Source: Tritrichomonas musculus (lineage: Eukaryota; Parabasalia; Tritrichomonadida; Tritrichomonadidae). Taken from it: a stretch of 64,000 nt of DNA. A model generated the notes under the pieces. The model saw only the letters and a program-made list of their open reading frames with translations, did not search any database and was not told where the DNA came from. Below are positions 19,936 through 30,349 of this stretch, in pieces. The stretch's first letter is position 1; each line of letters opens with the position of its first letter. The position numbers were made by a program, and so were the translations under genes. Location: assembly GCA_039105265.1 (NCBI GenBank), contig JAPFFF010000001.1:4898001-4962000 (forward strand), read 5' to 3'.

Positions 19936-21009
19936 ATCAAAAAAATTTTTGAATTTATAATTTGTCGGACCACAATATCAATTTCATTCGATAAATTGAA
20001 AAACTAAATGTTTAATAAAATAAATATTTCTTGGTTATTTCTAATTATAGTTGTTCAAATGTAAAAAATAATTTGCAATTTAAAAAATATATTTTATTTT
20101 AACAATTAAAAAAATATAATAATCTAAAAAATTTAAGAAATGCTAATTTTTTGTCTTTGATAGGATTTGTCACTTTTCATGAAAAATTTTTGAATTTCGA
20201 ATTCAAAATTTCGTTAAAACATTATTTTGGCAAAAGTATGATTATTTCTTATTTTAATAAATATTTCTAATTGGGATGCTGAAACACTATTTCTTCAATT
20301 TTTAATAATTCAAAAATAACCAAAATTTTTATATTATATACTTATAAATGTGATTATCTTTGTTTTTATCTAGTTTTTCATATATTAAATCAAAAAAACA
20401 AATATAATACATGTATTATAAATGAAAGAGTTAATTATATCTATTATAATATAATTTGCATAGCCGTATTTTGGGTTTTTATATCAAATAGAAGTGCGAG
20501 AACCTAAATAACGTATTTTTGTATAATTTAGTATGCTCATTATCTTTGTATCTTATCAAGTATACTTTAATATTATTTTCATTTTAATATTAACAAACTT
20601 CTTAATATTCCATTTATTGGTATAAAATGAAATAGATTAATTATTCATCAAAATACTGATCATTTAAAAAAACTGATATTTGTTGTGTTATCTCGATATA
20701 TGATAAATAAATTAATATTATTTTTATATTTATATGATTTATTTAATATAATATATATTATATATTGGTTATAAAGAAAAATAACTTTTTTAAATAATAA
20801 TATTTGCATTTTATAAAATATTTGTTTTATTTGAGCTTATTTTGAGGGATAGATTGAATTTCTAGGGGATAACTATTATTATATATTTATATATATAAAT
20901 ATATTATATCATATTAAAATATAAAAAAAAATCACTCGACAGGCGTAGCTCTATTTTTACTTTTATAAAACTTATTTTTTTTCTGGGGAAAACGTTTTTT
21001 TTAAATTTT
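19936..21009. other. gene-free AT-rich region
   Basis: More than 1 kb of very AT-rich sequence with microsatellite-like TATA runs. Nothing recognised. Confidence 0.55.
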
Positions 21010-21257
21010 TGATAATTTTCGGTTCACTTTTTGATAATCTTCAATCGACTTTTTGATAACTTTTGGTTTATTTTTTGTTTATTTTCGGTTGACTTTTTGT
21101 TAATTTTCGGTTCACTTTTTGATAATTTTCGGTTCACTTTTTGTAAACTTTCGATCGACTTTTTGATAATTTATGATTTATTTTTTGTTTATTTTCGATT
21201 CACTTTTTGTTAATTTTCGGTTCACTTTTTGATAATTTTCGATTGACTTTTTAAGAA
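21010..21257. repeat. 22-bp tandem array with a 110-bp higher-order period
   Basis: About eleven units of the form CGGTTCACTTTTTGATAATT follow each other, with unit cores at 21021, 21043, 21065, 21087 and 21109. Units vary in the CACT/GACT/TATT position. The order of variants starting at 21043 recurs from 21153, that is after 110 bases or five units. This points to expansion of five-unit blocks. It is non-coding as far as I can see, although one frame stays open by repetition. Confidence 0.9.
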
Positions 21258-21994
21258 GTATCAACTTTTTAGGTAATTCAATTTTATTTATGTTTTGTTT
21301 CTTTATTTTATTTATTTTAAAGTAATTTATGCGAAATTTCAAGAAATAAAAGACATATAACACTTCCTAAATACTTATTCAAGTATATTCTATAAATATG
21401 AAGAGAAAATTTAATATGTTTTTTCCATTAAAGAAGTTTTCATCAAAATTTATTGAAAAAAATTATAATCTACTTAAGTATAGTATTTTCCATAAGTTAA
21501 TCACTTTTTTTTTCTAAAAGAAAGTATATTTCTCAATATTAATTGAAGATTTTTTTTGATTATTTTGATATATTACCCAAATAAACTTTATATTTACATA
21601 AAATAATCTGTATTTATAATCATTTTCATTCTTTTTTCTTATTCCTATTTAATCAACGAGATAATAATTATATCTTAATTAATGTAAAATAATATAAAGA
21701 ACATTTAATACACTGATTTTAGATTTAAAATAACTTGTATTTATGTTAAAAAGTCAATTACAGTTATCTATTTGATCCAAATATATTATCCTTATTATTT
21801 CCATATTCAATAGTTTACAATTAAAAACTAAAATGTTTATAAAACTACACCTGTCGAATAAATAATTTTAATTTTATGTTTTTTATATTCTATATAGAGC
21901 AAATAATATAATATTAAAAAATAAAAGATATTGGAGACTTTTTATAGTTCCCGCACTTCTTATCAAATAAAATTTTTTAATTACAAAACAACAA
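21258..21994. other. spacer upstream of the kinase gene
   Basis: AT-rich, no coding frame recognised. It includes the kinase promoter. Confidence 0.5.
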
Positions 21995-23104
21995 ATGAAA
22001 AGATTTGAAGAAATTGAAGTACTTGGTGATGGTGCCTTTGGTACAGTAACAAAATGCCGAGATAGGGAAACAGGTGATTTTGTTGCCATTAAAAAGATGA
22101 AACAAAGATTCACAACGTTTGATGAATGTTTACAATTAAAGGAAGTTAAAAGCCTCAGAAAGATCAAGCATGAAAATGTGATTCGATTACTCCAAGTTTT
22201 TAGAGAAAATGATCATCTTTATCTTGTAACTGAGCTTCTTGGAAATTCACTTTTAAAAACAATTAAAGATCACAATGGACCATTTAGTGAGCCTGAAATC
22301 AGATTTATCATCTCTCAAGTCTTAGAAGGACTTGCATTTACACATAAGTGCGGCTTCTTCCATAGAGATATTAAACCTGAGAATTTGTTATGGGGAGGTG
22401 ATACATTGAAAATTGCTGACTATGGTTTGGCTCGTGAAATTCGAAGTAGACCACCATATACAGAATATATTTCAACGAGGTGGTATCGAGCTCCTGAAAT
22501 TGTGTTTCGAAGTGACTTTTATAATTCACCAGTTGATATATGGGCTGTTGGAACAATAATGGCTGAATTATTTACATTAAAACCGATTTTTCAAGGTACA
22601 TCTGAAACTGACCAATTATTTAAGATATGCTCTGTTCTTGGTACACCTGGCCCAAACAATTGGCCAGATGGTGTTAAATATGCTACACGTCTTGGAATAC
22701 GTCTTCCACAATTTGCACCAACAAAGTTGTCTGCAATTTTACCAAACGCCTCTCCTGAGGCTGTAGATCTTATTTCAGAACTACTTAGATTTGATCCATC
22801 AAAAAGGCCTAGTGCGTCACAAGCACTTCAACATGACTTTTTCAAAGGACCTAAAATGTCAATAATGAAATCTGTGGGACCAGCAAGCCTAAATGGTGAA
22901 AAGAAAGCTCCGCAGGCGAAAGCCACTCAAATTACCCAGAAAGAAAAAATGCATGATGATGAAGCTCAATCTATTCAAGTTAGAACATATGAACAGAATC
23001 AAACAGAAAAACCAAAAAAAATTGTTAATCCTATACAAATGCCCAATTCTAATTTGAAAGATCCAGATGTAATTGATGATATATTCGATGGAATTTTCTT
23101 TTAA
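21995..23104 (+). CDS. RCK/MAK-type Ser/Thr protein kinase
   Basis: 369 residues from an ATG. The kinase domain covers residues 4-285: glycine-rich loop GDGAFGTV at 11-18, catalytic Lys33 (VAIKK), HRDIKPEN at 123-130, and DYG at 142-144 in place of DFG. The TEY activation motif at 156-158 is followed by ISTRWYRAPE, and the CMGC-type insert is present. TEY with RxxPPYTEY and RWYRAPE is characteristic of the MAK/ICK/MOK (RCK) group. These kinases act at the base and tip of cilia and flagella and control their length. A flagellar role fits a flagellate but is inference. The Phe-to-Tyr change in DFG should be tolerated. The tail is polar and ends IDDIFDGIFF. Confidence 0.92.
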   Translation: MKRFEEIEVLGDGAFGTVTKCRDRETGDFVAIKKMKQRFTTFDECLQLKEVKSLRKIKHENVIRLLQVFRENDHLYLVTELLGNSLLKTIKDHNGPFSEPEIRFIISQVLEGLAFTHKCGFFHRDIKPENLLWGGDTLKIADYGLAREIRSRPPYTEYISTRWYRAPEIVFRSDFYNSPVDIWAVGTIMAELFTLKPIFQGTSETDQLFKICSVLGTPGPNNWPDGVKYATRLGIRLPQFAPTKLSAILPNASPEAVDLISELLRFDPSKRPSASQALQHDFFKGPKMSIMKSVGPASLNGEKKAPQAKATQITQKEKMHDDEAQSIQVRTYEQNQTEKPKKIVNPIQMPNSNLKDPDVIDDIFDGIFF

Positions 23105-23395
23105 TAGGAAATATCTATCAGATTTTTTCCTTCGAAAAAATTTATACAATTATTGAGAATTGAAATTTATTATAAAACAGAAAAGTTTGATATGATGGTT
23201 TATTTAATCGGAATCTATATATATATATATATGATGGCTAAATATTTTTTTTTTAAAAAAAAAAAAAAAATCAATTAAAATCTGTTTTTTAAAAAATTTA
23301 AAATTATATAAGATTTTCTTATTGATATTTGGGAAAATACTAAAAGTGTTGATGTCAACATTTGAGCAGTGAATGAAAAAATCTCTTGAATGGTT

Positions 23396-23508
23396 CACTT
23401 TTTGAGGGAGAAAAACTCAAAAAGTGAAAGCAATTCAGAGATTTACAAATTCCGCTCCATACTTTTTGAGAGCCGAGCTCTCAAAAAGAGCTACGTGGAA
23501 TTTGTAAA
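23396..23508. repeat. two adjacent perfect-stem hairpins
   Basis: The first stem is CACTTTTTGAG (23396-23406) with CTCAAAAAGTG (23416-23426), 11 perfect pairs and a 9-base loop. The second has an outer stem TTTACAAATTCC (23442-23453) with GGAATTTGTAAA (23497-23508), and an inner stem TTTTTGAGAG (23463-23472) with CTCTCAAAAA (23478-23487) around CCGAG. Both share a CTTTTTGAG core. They lie between two plus-strand genes, where they may be a foldback repeat or an RNA structure. Confidence 0.85.
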
Positions 23509-23548
23509 ATTCAAAGAATAAAATGTGAACGTTTAAATAAAAAAAAAA

Positions 23549-24733
23549 GTGAATCAAAGCCAAGATCTTATTTCTCTTGAATCTCAAATTCGCAATGATC
23601 AAGAAAATGTTAGCCCTTCTTATTGCGTTGAATTCCTTAAGAAACATAATGAAGATATAGGTAAGTTTGGTCTTTTTTTATTCTCTTTTGAATATGAAAG
23701 TTATCAAGTGACAATGAAAAAAGAAGAAATTATAAAAGCGATAATTCCTTCATTTCCATCTCATTTAGACATTTTTTTAGCATCTATATTTAATATTTCC
23801 AATGATGTTATTAAAGATAATCGTTATACTACAGCCAGTTATATGAGTATAATAAAAGACTCGATTCTAAAAGTAGCAAAACTATCATATGAGCAATTAG
23901 CAGAAATTCTAGGAAAAATAATTCAACCGCCATATTCTCTTTTTGCTAAAGTTTTCATCAAAGGAGACATGAAGTTGAGAGAACATTTAGAAAAAATCAA
24001 TCCTGAGATTTATAGAGAACTAGACAATCAAATAAATAATTTATATAAATTGCTTAATTGCTTTAAAAAACAATACTATTACCCAGAAGTCATCCATTGC
24101 GACACATCAAATCCAAGGATATCAAAATTTGGTGGATCATGCCCATATCTACCTTCAAGAGGACCAAAAGTTTGTTCGTGCGGTGAAGCCAAGTTACAAC
24201 CAGTTTTTTCTCTTTATGTTCCTTCTCTACCACAAAAAATTAAAGATCTCTTTCCATCAAACCATGAGTATGTTGTTGTTGGATATAGTTGTGAGAGCTG
24301 TTATGAAGAGCTTGAAGTTGAGTTGTTCACTGATGCTGAAATAGACGAACTTGTATATGATGGCGTTGCATCTGATGATTATGTCTTTAATGAAGCGCGT
24401 ACAGTTATTAATTGGCGCCAAAATGAAATGTACCCAGTTGATCTCAAAAATTCCGGGTTCGATTTGCCAAATAAAGAAAAGTATAGTGATGAAGAAATCT
24501 TTTTGATTGAAGAAATTCTAGATTACGAAAGACAGAACAGAGAACCGACATATTTAGGAGGATATCCAGTTTTTATTCAAGAAGATAATACTCCCCCAGA
24601 TCATCAATTGTTAATAGAAATGGAAGAAAGCGAAGCATCGACAAATATTTGGGGTGATTGTGGAACATGTCAAGTTTGGATGAAGACAGGAGATGACTTT
24701 GGAAGTTTTATTATGTCATACGATTGTTCATAA
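23549..24733 (+). CDS. DUF1963 (YwqG-like) family protein, start uncertain
   Basis: About 390 residues. The C-terminal half shows DUF1963 features: ISKFGGSCPYLPSRGP, then CSCGEAKLQPVFSLYV (a Cys pair), VVGYSCESCYEEL, LGGYPVFIQED and NIWGDCGTCQVWMK. The N-terminal 140 residues are helical and not recognised. The frame is open back to 23537, but its first in-frame codon that could start is GTG at 23549. The first in-frame ATG is only at residue 56. The upstream residues look coding (SLESQIRNDQENVSPSYCVE), so the true start, or a first exon, is unresolved. DUF1963 proteins are widespread in bacteria and protists and have no firm function. Confidence 0.75.
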   Translation: MNQSQDLISLESQIRNDQENVSPSYCVEFLKKHNEDIGKFGLFLFSFEYESYQVTMKKEEIIKAIIPSFPSHLDIFLASIFNISNDVIKDNRYTTASYMSIIKDSILKVAKLSYEQLAEILGKIIQPPYSLFAKVFIKGDMKLREHLEKINPEIYRELDNQINNLYKLLNCFKKQYYYPEVIHCDTSNPRISKFGGSCPYLPSRGPKVCSCGEAKLQPVFSLYVPSLPQKIKDLFPSNHEYVVVGYSCESCYEELEVELFTDAEIDELVYDGVASDDYVFNEARTVINWRQNEMYPVDLKNSGFDLPNKEKYSDEEIFLIEEILDYERQNREPTYLGGYPVFIQEDNTPPDHQLLIEMEESEASTNIWGDCGTCQVWMKTGDDFGSFIMSYDCS

Positions 24734-24905
24734 TACATTGCATTTAAATGATATATTTTTGTCATTTAAGTAAATGCAAAAACATGATATATTACGCTAA
24801 AATTATTAACAGGATTTGAATAAAAGAATTGAATACAATTGTAAAATATTAAAAACTTTTTAAATAACAACTAAAAATAATCATCAAAATATTAGAAACT
24901 TTCAT

Positions 24906-25487
24906 TTAACAACATTTTTTCCTATTGCCAGTGGGCTCTTCTTTGAGCTGTACCGTTGATTCAGCTTTTGGAACTTGTTCGCTATGGGTTTCAAAATAAA
25001 TTCGTGGAATAACATTAAATAATTCTTCAATACCTTGCCCTGTTTTAGCAGAAACTTCGTAATATTTAGCCCCTATCGATTCTGCTTTTTCCCGACCTTC
25101 ATCAGCTGACACTTCACGATTGGGAAGATCGATCTTATTTGCAACTAAAAATAAAACAGTATCTGGTTCTGCATTGTTATTTATACTATCAACCCAGCTA
25201 TCAATACTTTCAAAACTGCTTTGAACATCAACAGCATAAGTTATAATAGCTGCCTGTGCGTTTCTATAGTACATTGGAGTCATTCCGCGATATCTTTCTT
25301 GTCCTGCTGTATCCCATATTTGCAAGCGAACTTCTATATCTCCAAATGTTTTTATTTCCGAAACGAACGATGCTCCAAGAGTTGAAACTGTATTTTCACT
25401 AAAAACCTTTGTTGTTTCTTGTTTAACAATACATGTTTTCCCAACACTTGTATTTCCAACTAAAACGATTTTTATTTCCTGTTGCAT
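24906..25487 (-). CDS. Rab-family small GTPase (Rab5/Rab21-like)
   Basis: 193 residues from the ATG at 25487; longer readings begin at a non-ATG codon. All G motifs are present: GNTSVGKT at 11-18, switch I TLGASFVSE with its Thr, WDTAGQERYR, NKID and VSAKTG. It ends NRKKCC, a dual geranylgeranylation signal. It acts on vesicle and endosome membranes. The RabF-type IWDTAGQERYRGMTPMYYR and the AAIITYAVD stretch are closest in style to Rab5/Rab21/Rab22, but trichomonad Rabs are highly expanded and the exact subfamily is uncertain. A TCATC lies just upstream of the start. Confidence 0.93.
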   Translation of the reverse strand: MQQEIKIVLVGNTSVGKTCIVKQETTKVFSENTVSTLGASFVSEIKTFGDIEVRLQIWDTAGQERYRGMTPMYYRNAQAAIITYAVDVQSSFESIDSWVDSINNNAEPDTVLFLVANKIDLPNREVSADEGREKAESIGAKYYEVSAKTGQGIEELFNVIPRIYFETHSEQVPKAESTVQLKEEPTGNRKKCC

Positions 25488-25925
25488 TAAAGATGATTTT
25501 ATTTCGATTTGATAAAACTTATTCAAAAAATTGAGTGCTAATATTTGTATTTTTTGCGTTCAATGAATATTTGAATGAATTTGATTTATTCTTTCAGAAA
25601 TAATTGTTTCAAAAAAATATCTTTTTATCAAAAAGTTTCTTATATGAATTTTGAGTTCACAATTCAATAATATCACCAAATGCAGAATTTGTGAATTGTG
25701 TCAATGATGAACAGTTTCATCAAAAGCATTGTTTCCGTTTTAAGTTATAGAGTAATGAATTGTGATTTCTGTCAATTGAAAGCAAAAACATTTTATAAAA
25801 TTAAATTTTTCTAATCATTTACAAATAATAAAAATATAAACTGATCATAACAATGATTCTAAAAAACAATTTTATATACATTTTGGGATTAAAAAAAAAA
25901 GAAAAAAGTATTTCATCAAATAATT
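25488..25925. other. intergenic spacer
   Basis: 438 AT-rich bases between two genes on the same strand. No gene seen. Confidence 0.55.
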
Positions 25926-28154
25926 TCAAACATCTAATGAATTCAATACAGATTCGTTTGCTTTAATTGTATCTTTTAACGCCTCAAAGAATTCATCTTC
26001 CGAATCTGAGTCATTATTTAAATTTATAGTTGATGGTTTAAATCGATATGGAGCTTTTGAAGTGGACTGCCTCAAGATATGAGGAGAGCCAGTAACAATT
26101 TCAACTTCTGTATTTTTCGATGATGAAAGCCCTGATGATCCTAAATTTTGACTTTGATTTGAATTTCTATTTAATGATGTTGATTTCAAACTATATGATG
26201 AGATATTTGAATATTGGCTCGCTCTGTTTGAAATTCTTCCAAACGAATTTCCACTTATTGAAGATGATTGATAATTTGAATGCTTAATAGGCTCTATCTC
26301 TGAGCTTGTGCTTAAATCATCATTATTTAGAGTTGTTCTCGTCATTGCTGAAGTTGATTGATGATACTCACTATCTGAATCAGAAGATGATAGAGTATTA
26401 AAATTAATTTGTCCCTTTTGCTCGTAGTTATTTTTAAATGAATTTGTTTTTGATCTGTATTTGCTGATATTGTCATCAATACCTGATCTAAATTTACTAT
26501 TTACAAATGGAGGCGGCTTTGGATGAAAATTAGATGATGATGAAGAATCAGAATCAGAAATTATTACATAATCTTTTCTTCTTTGATTTTCAGGGGAGAA
26601 TAAACTTGATATTTGTTTTGAAAATTTCTTTGTCAATTTGGTTTCAGCTTTCGGTAAATTTCGAATGAAATCATCATTATCATATTGATTAAAATTATAA
26701 TTACTTTCTGTATCGCTACTGCTTAATTCATCATTTATATTAGTACTTGAATTATTTGTATAACGTGTGCTTAAATTTGTTGTCTTGCTAGAAAAATTAT
26801 AATTTCGTTTATTAAATGATAAAAATTGATCACTCTCAGTATCACTGCTTACTTCAATGCTATCAAATTTTGTACTAAATTTTAATGGTGATTTTGTAGG
26901 TTTGATGGGAAAATTTGATTTTTGATGATATGAGGATAAATTATTTCCAGTATTTTTGCTTATAGCAAAAATATTTTCTTCTGTTGAATCAGAACTGAAG
27001 CTTTTTTGTTTGATTGATCTATTTACTGTTGATTGATATGAATATTTACTTCCACTTTTGTTAGTTGGCGATGGTGGTGATCTGCTTTTATTTAATGAAG
27101 AAGAAAAAGAAGCAAAATTTTGTTCTTTTATGGAGTCGTTATATTTTGGAGAATATTTGTTTGTTTTTGGCGAACGCGATGGAGAAGATGATCGAGAAGA
27201 AAGATGATATCTTCTTGAAGGGCTATCATTAGAGCCATCACTCAAAATAAAATTGGGTGAATGACGTGCCGGGATTTTCATCCAGCTAGATTGCTCAAAA
27301 TCTGATCCTGGGGAAAATGAAGGTGAGCCGTAATATGATTTGTTTGAATTTGTTAAAGAGCGAGATCGTGGTGAATTACTGGTGATAGTCTTGATATTCG
27401 ATGATTTATAATCATTACTTTCATCTTTGTTATTATTTTTCTTATGGAATTGTGAAATAAAGATTGATGATAAACCTCTTTTGAGAGCTTTGAGTGGAGA
27501 AGTGCTATCTTTTATATCCATATAATCTTTATTACCTTTTGGACTATTACTTTTAGCTGGCGAGTTGTTTGAATTAGTAGTTTCGTTAGAAGCATTTTTT
27601 GGAGAATTTTCTAGATCCGAAATTTGCAGGTCACGCTCTTCATCTTGCTCTGATTCTGGTTTATTTGAATTTTTAGGTGGAGTAGAAGTCGAGCTATCCT
27701 GAGATAAATTTTTTTGAGAGCGTGGCGAAGATGGAGATTGAGCGCGAGAACTGCTCGATGATCTAGTATGGCGCTCAATTTTTGTTATGACTTGTATAGA
27801 TTTTTTAAATAAATTTTCAGAATAGTCATCGTCAGAATCAGAAATTCTACTCTTATTTCTGTTGCTCGTCATGAAAGAATTGGTTTTGCTTTGCGATAGA
27901 GAAGAGTTAAAACTGAAATTATCTTTCTGAGAATATGGCGCCATTTGATATGATCGAGTAATTGGGCTTGTGCTTCTATTACTTGAAAAATTTGTTGTAA
28001 AATTAGTAGATATCCCTTGGCTTGATGTATGTTGAGTATTTGTTTTTGCCCTAGGCGTTGTTATATATTCTGAAGTTTCAGCTTTCTCACGTTCTATTAA
28101 TCGATGGTATTTATTGAGTTTTTGATCAACAAGATAGCTATCAAGAAAAGACAT
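25926..28154 (-). CDS. Ser/Asn-rich, largely disordered protein
   Basis: 742 residues from an ATG. The N-terminus (SFLDSYLVDQKLNKYHRLIE) is a short amphipathic helix that could be a docking element. The rest is Ser, Asn and Lys with many SSDTESD and SDSDSE acidic clusters (casein kinase 2-like sites) and SPxR/SPS motifs resembling proline-directed kinase sites. The C-terminus (EDEFFEALKDTIKANESVLN) is a second helix. No globular domain is recognised. Single-codon runs and imperfect repeats suggest fast evolution. It may be a phosphorylated scaffold, but that is a guess. Confidence 0.7.
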   Translation of the reverse strand: MSFLDSYLVDQKLNKYHRLIEREKAETSEYITTPRAKTNTQHTSSQGISTNFTTNFSSNRSTSPITRSYQMAPYSQKDNFSFNSSLSQSKTNSFMTSNRNKSRISDSDDDYSENLFKKSIQVITKIERHTRSSSSSRAQSPSSPRSQKNLSQDSSTSTPPKNSNKPESEQDEERDLQISDLENSPKNASNETTNSNNSPAKSNSPKGNKDYMDIKDSTSPLKALKRGLSSIFISQFHKKNNNKDESNDYKSSNIKTITSNSPRSRSLTNSNKSYYGSPSFSPGSDFEQSSWMKIPARHSPNFILSDGSNDSPSRRYHLSSRSSSPSRSPKTNKYSPKYNDSIKEQNFASFSSSLNKSRSPPSPTNKSGSKYSYQSTVNRSIKQKSFSSDSTEENIFAISKNTGNNLSSYHQKSNFPIKPTKSPLKFSTKFDSIEVSSDTESDQFLSFNKRNYNFSSKTTNLSTRYTNNSSTNINDELSSSDTESNYNFNQYDNDDFIRNLPKAETKLTKKFSKQISSLFSPENQRRKDYVIISDSDSSSSSNFHPKPPPFVNSKFRSGIDDNISKYRSKTNSFKNNYEQKGQINFNTLSSSDSDSEYHQSTSAMTRTTLNNDDLSTSSEIEPIKHSNYQSSSISGNSFGRISNRASQYSNISSYSLKSTSLNRNSNQSQNLGSSGLSSSKNTEVEIVTGSPHILRQSTSKAPYRFKPSTINLNNDSDSEDEFFEALKDTIKANESVLNSLDV

Positions 28155-28355
28155 TTCTGTAATTTAATTTTATACAAATTTCTTCTTTCCAGAAAAATGG
28201 ATATTGAATTATTTCAAAAAATGGCAGTATTTGACCAAATATACTCAGAAAAATTAAAAGCTTAAAAATAACGAATAATTAAATATATAAATTATTAATT
28301 TTTTTTTATTTATTATAAAATTTAACTAATTTAGTTGTGAAAAAAAATCACTTTC

Positions 28356-29012
28356 TCATTGTTTTGTTTCCTCTGGCTTTTCTTGGGAAGCTGCTGTATC
28401 ATGGTCTATGGCGTATTTCTTTTCATGATTTTCAGCCCATTCGGCTTTAAATTGTTCTATTTTATCCTCTGGAACGTTGTGCCATGTTTCTTTTGATGAA
28501 GTTTTGCCATCCTTATCTGTTATTGATTTTGCTTCATACCAACGGTCGCCTAACCTCCTTCTTGTTGTTTGAGTAACTTTTCCATCTGCATCTGTGACTT
28601 TTTCGCGATGTTCTTCAACAAAATTCTTTCCATCAAAGTGAGATGCACTTGAATAATAAAAACTTGAATATGGAACTCTCTGATAATGTTGAACTGGTTG
28701 ATGATAATTATGTTGAATTTGCTGGTCAGGTTCAGCTTCTTCATTTCTGTTTTCATCTACAACTTTCTTTTTAATTTCAGAATGATCTTGTGAATCTGCT
28801 TTTTGTTGTTGAGCAAGTTGATTTGCACGTTGTTGGATGTTGACTCGATGATATGGATCAATTCCAAACTCTTCTCTCAATACTTGATTCAGTCTCTCTT
28901 GAATTGCATTTTCATATTGAATGCGTCTTTGCACTTGCCTTCTTGGAACATAATTATATGTAAAGAAGTCATCAAGTGGATCATAATCAAATGGATCTTC
29001 AAAGAAAAACAT
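28356..29012 (-). CDS. myeloid leukemia factor (MLF)-like protein
   Basis: 218 residues from an ATG. The N-terminus MFFFEDPFDYDPLDDFF is an aromatic/acidic start as in MLF proteins. The core at residues about 125-195 reads HFDGKNFVEEHREKVTDADG, then TTRRRLGDRWYEAKSITDKDG, then a WHNVPEDKIEQFKAEW close. This matches the MLF pattern of a Tyr/Ser-rich stretch, 'TRR...GDR......D..G', and a final acidic helix ending in EW. MLF proteins bind 14-3-3 and chaperones and have been tied to stress bodies in protists. It lacks a DNA-binding domain and probably acts in cytoplasm and nucleus. Confidence 0.7.
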   Translation of the reverse strand: MFFFEDPFDYDPLDDFFTYNYVPRRQVQRRIQYENAIQERLNQVLREEFGIDPYHRVNIQQRANQLAQQQKADSQDHSEIKKKVVDENRNEEAEPDQQIQHNYHQPVQHYQRVPYSSFYYSSASHFDGKNFVEEHREKVTDADGKVTQTTRRRLGDRWYEAKSITDKDGKTSSKETWHNVPEDKIEQFKAEWAENHEKKYAIDHDTAASQEKPEETKQ

Positions 29013-29479
29013 TTTACTTAAAATAAAAATGAAATGAACAATCTTAAAAAAATGAATATAAAATTTTTAAAACGATTTCATTGAATTTTATTTGTTTGGA
29101 CAAATAATTCTCACAAAAAATTGATTCATTCTATTGAAAATATAAATAAGATTATGAGAGATAGCACCTCACTTCCTCTCAAAAATTCTTTATGAACAAA
29201 TTAGTCACATCAAAAAAGAATTTGTTGTCTTTCTCAGAAAAACAATTTTTATTAAAATCTTTCTACACAATTAATAACTTTTTTCAAGGGAATTTCTATC
29301 TTTTAAAAATATCATATTATATTAATCAGATTCCCAAAAAAATCAAAAGAATTTTTTGAAAACCCTTATAGATAAGTATAGAATCTGCATGGGATGTAAT
29401 ATCATTGTTCTATAAAATCGTCCTAAGATGTATTTTTTTATGTTAGTTATGCTTTTGAGATTTTCAAAATCTGGATAAT
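29013..29479. other. intergenic spacer
   Basis: AT-rich, upstream of the MLF-like gene. Nothing recognised. Confidence 0.5.
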
Positions 29480-29849
29480 AAACTAAGTTTTTTAATTATT
29501 ACCTTATTCACAAAAAAATTGAGAGTTTTTAATTCAAATTTTCTATGAGTCTTCAGAAAGTAGGACGATAAGTAGGGACAAATTATTTTTTTTAAAATAC
29601 CATATCTTTCAATTTTGAGAAGATGAAAATAAAAAAAAAAGAATATAAAAAAGTTTTTTATTCAGGAAAAATACCTTTTAAATAGCTTTGGGAGCCTTTG
29701 AGGGCTAAGCCCAATTGGTTAAGGTAATAGCGGGAGCCTCGACCTGAAATGAATGAAGGTATTCATGCCTTAATAACTTAAAAAAAAATATTTAGCTTTA
29801 TTCAAATTTGAGAGGACGATAAGAAGGGACAAATTAAAAAACTTAGTTT
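29480..29849. repeat. 370-bp segment bounded by 18-bp perfect inverted repeats, with a tRNA-like core
   Basis: AAACTAAGTTTTTTAATT at 29480-29497 is exactly complementary to 29832-29849. Inside, a motif AGGACGATAAG(T/A)AGGGACAAATT occurs twice in the same direction (about 29562 and 29813). Between them, near 29700-29740, lies GGGCTAAGCCCAATTGG, which resembles a tRNA A box. A good B box or cloverleaf is not seen. It could be a decayed tRNA-derived short repeat or a foldback element. No clear target duplication was found. Confidence 0.5.
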
Positions 29850-30349
29850 AATTATTTTCACTTTTTGTTATGCTTATTTTTTATGTATTTGAATTTTTTC
29901 GCTTTTTGAATGCATCATTAAAAATATTAATTTTTATTGATGTTATTTTATGTAGTAATCATAGTAGATTATCATTATTATGATTTTTTGTCTCACGTTT
30001 GAAAAATGATATATTAAAATATATAATATCCTGCCAAACATTATTGTAACTATATATACTGAAAGATCGATAAAATGATTTGAAAAGGTAAAATATTTGG
30101 CCTTTATTATTCAAATGGTTTTTAGAAAGACTCAATTTTTAACTTTAAAAATAAAGAATAAAATTTAAAACATTTTTATTTTTTAGAATTAAAATAACTT
30201 AAATTAATTATTTAATAAAATTAATTATATTTTTATACCAAATTTCTCTGTAAATTGATTATTATTCGGTTATAAAAAATTTAAATAAAATTTAATATCT
30301 TTTGAGAGTAGTTCGTTATAAAACTTTTTTTAATAAAATTTTGCATAAA
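29850..30349. other. spacer upstream of the coiled-coil gene
   Basis: 500 AT-rich bases, no gene recognised. Confidence 0.5.

Noticed and set aside
21010-21257. CRISPR-like array
   Set aside because: The 22-bp units are contiguous with no unique spacers, and the setting is eukaryotic. It is a tandem satellite.
23424-23549. A 126-nt GT-AG intron joining the 23390 ATG frame to the DUF1963-like gene
   Set aside because: Phase would fit, but the ends (GTGAAA and AAAAAG) lack any resemblance to trichomonad splice signals and many GT-AG pairs exist in such sequence.
29690-29790. A second tRNA gene
   Set aside because: An A-box-like stretch is present, but no acceptable acceptor stem, anticodon arm or B box could be drawn.
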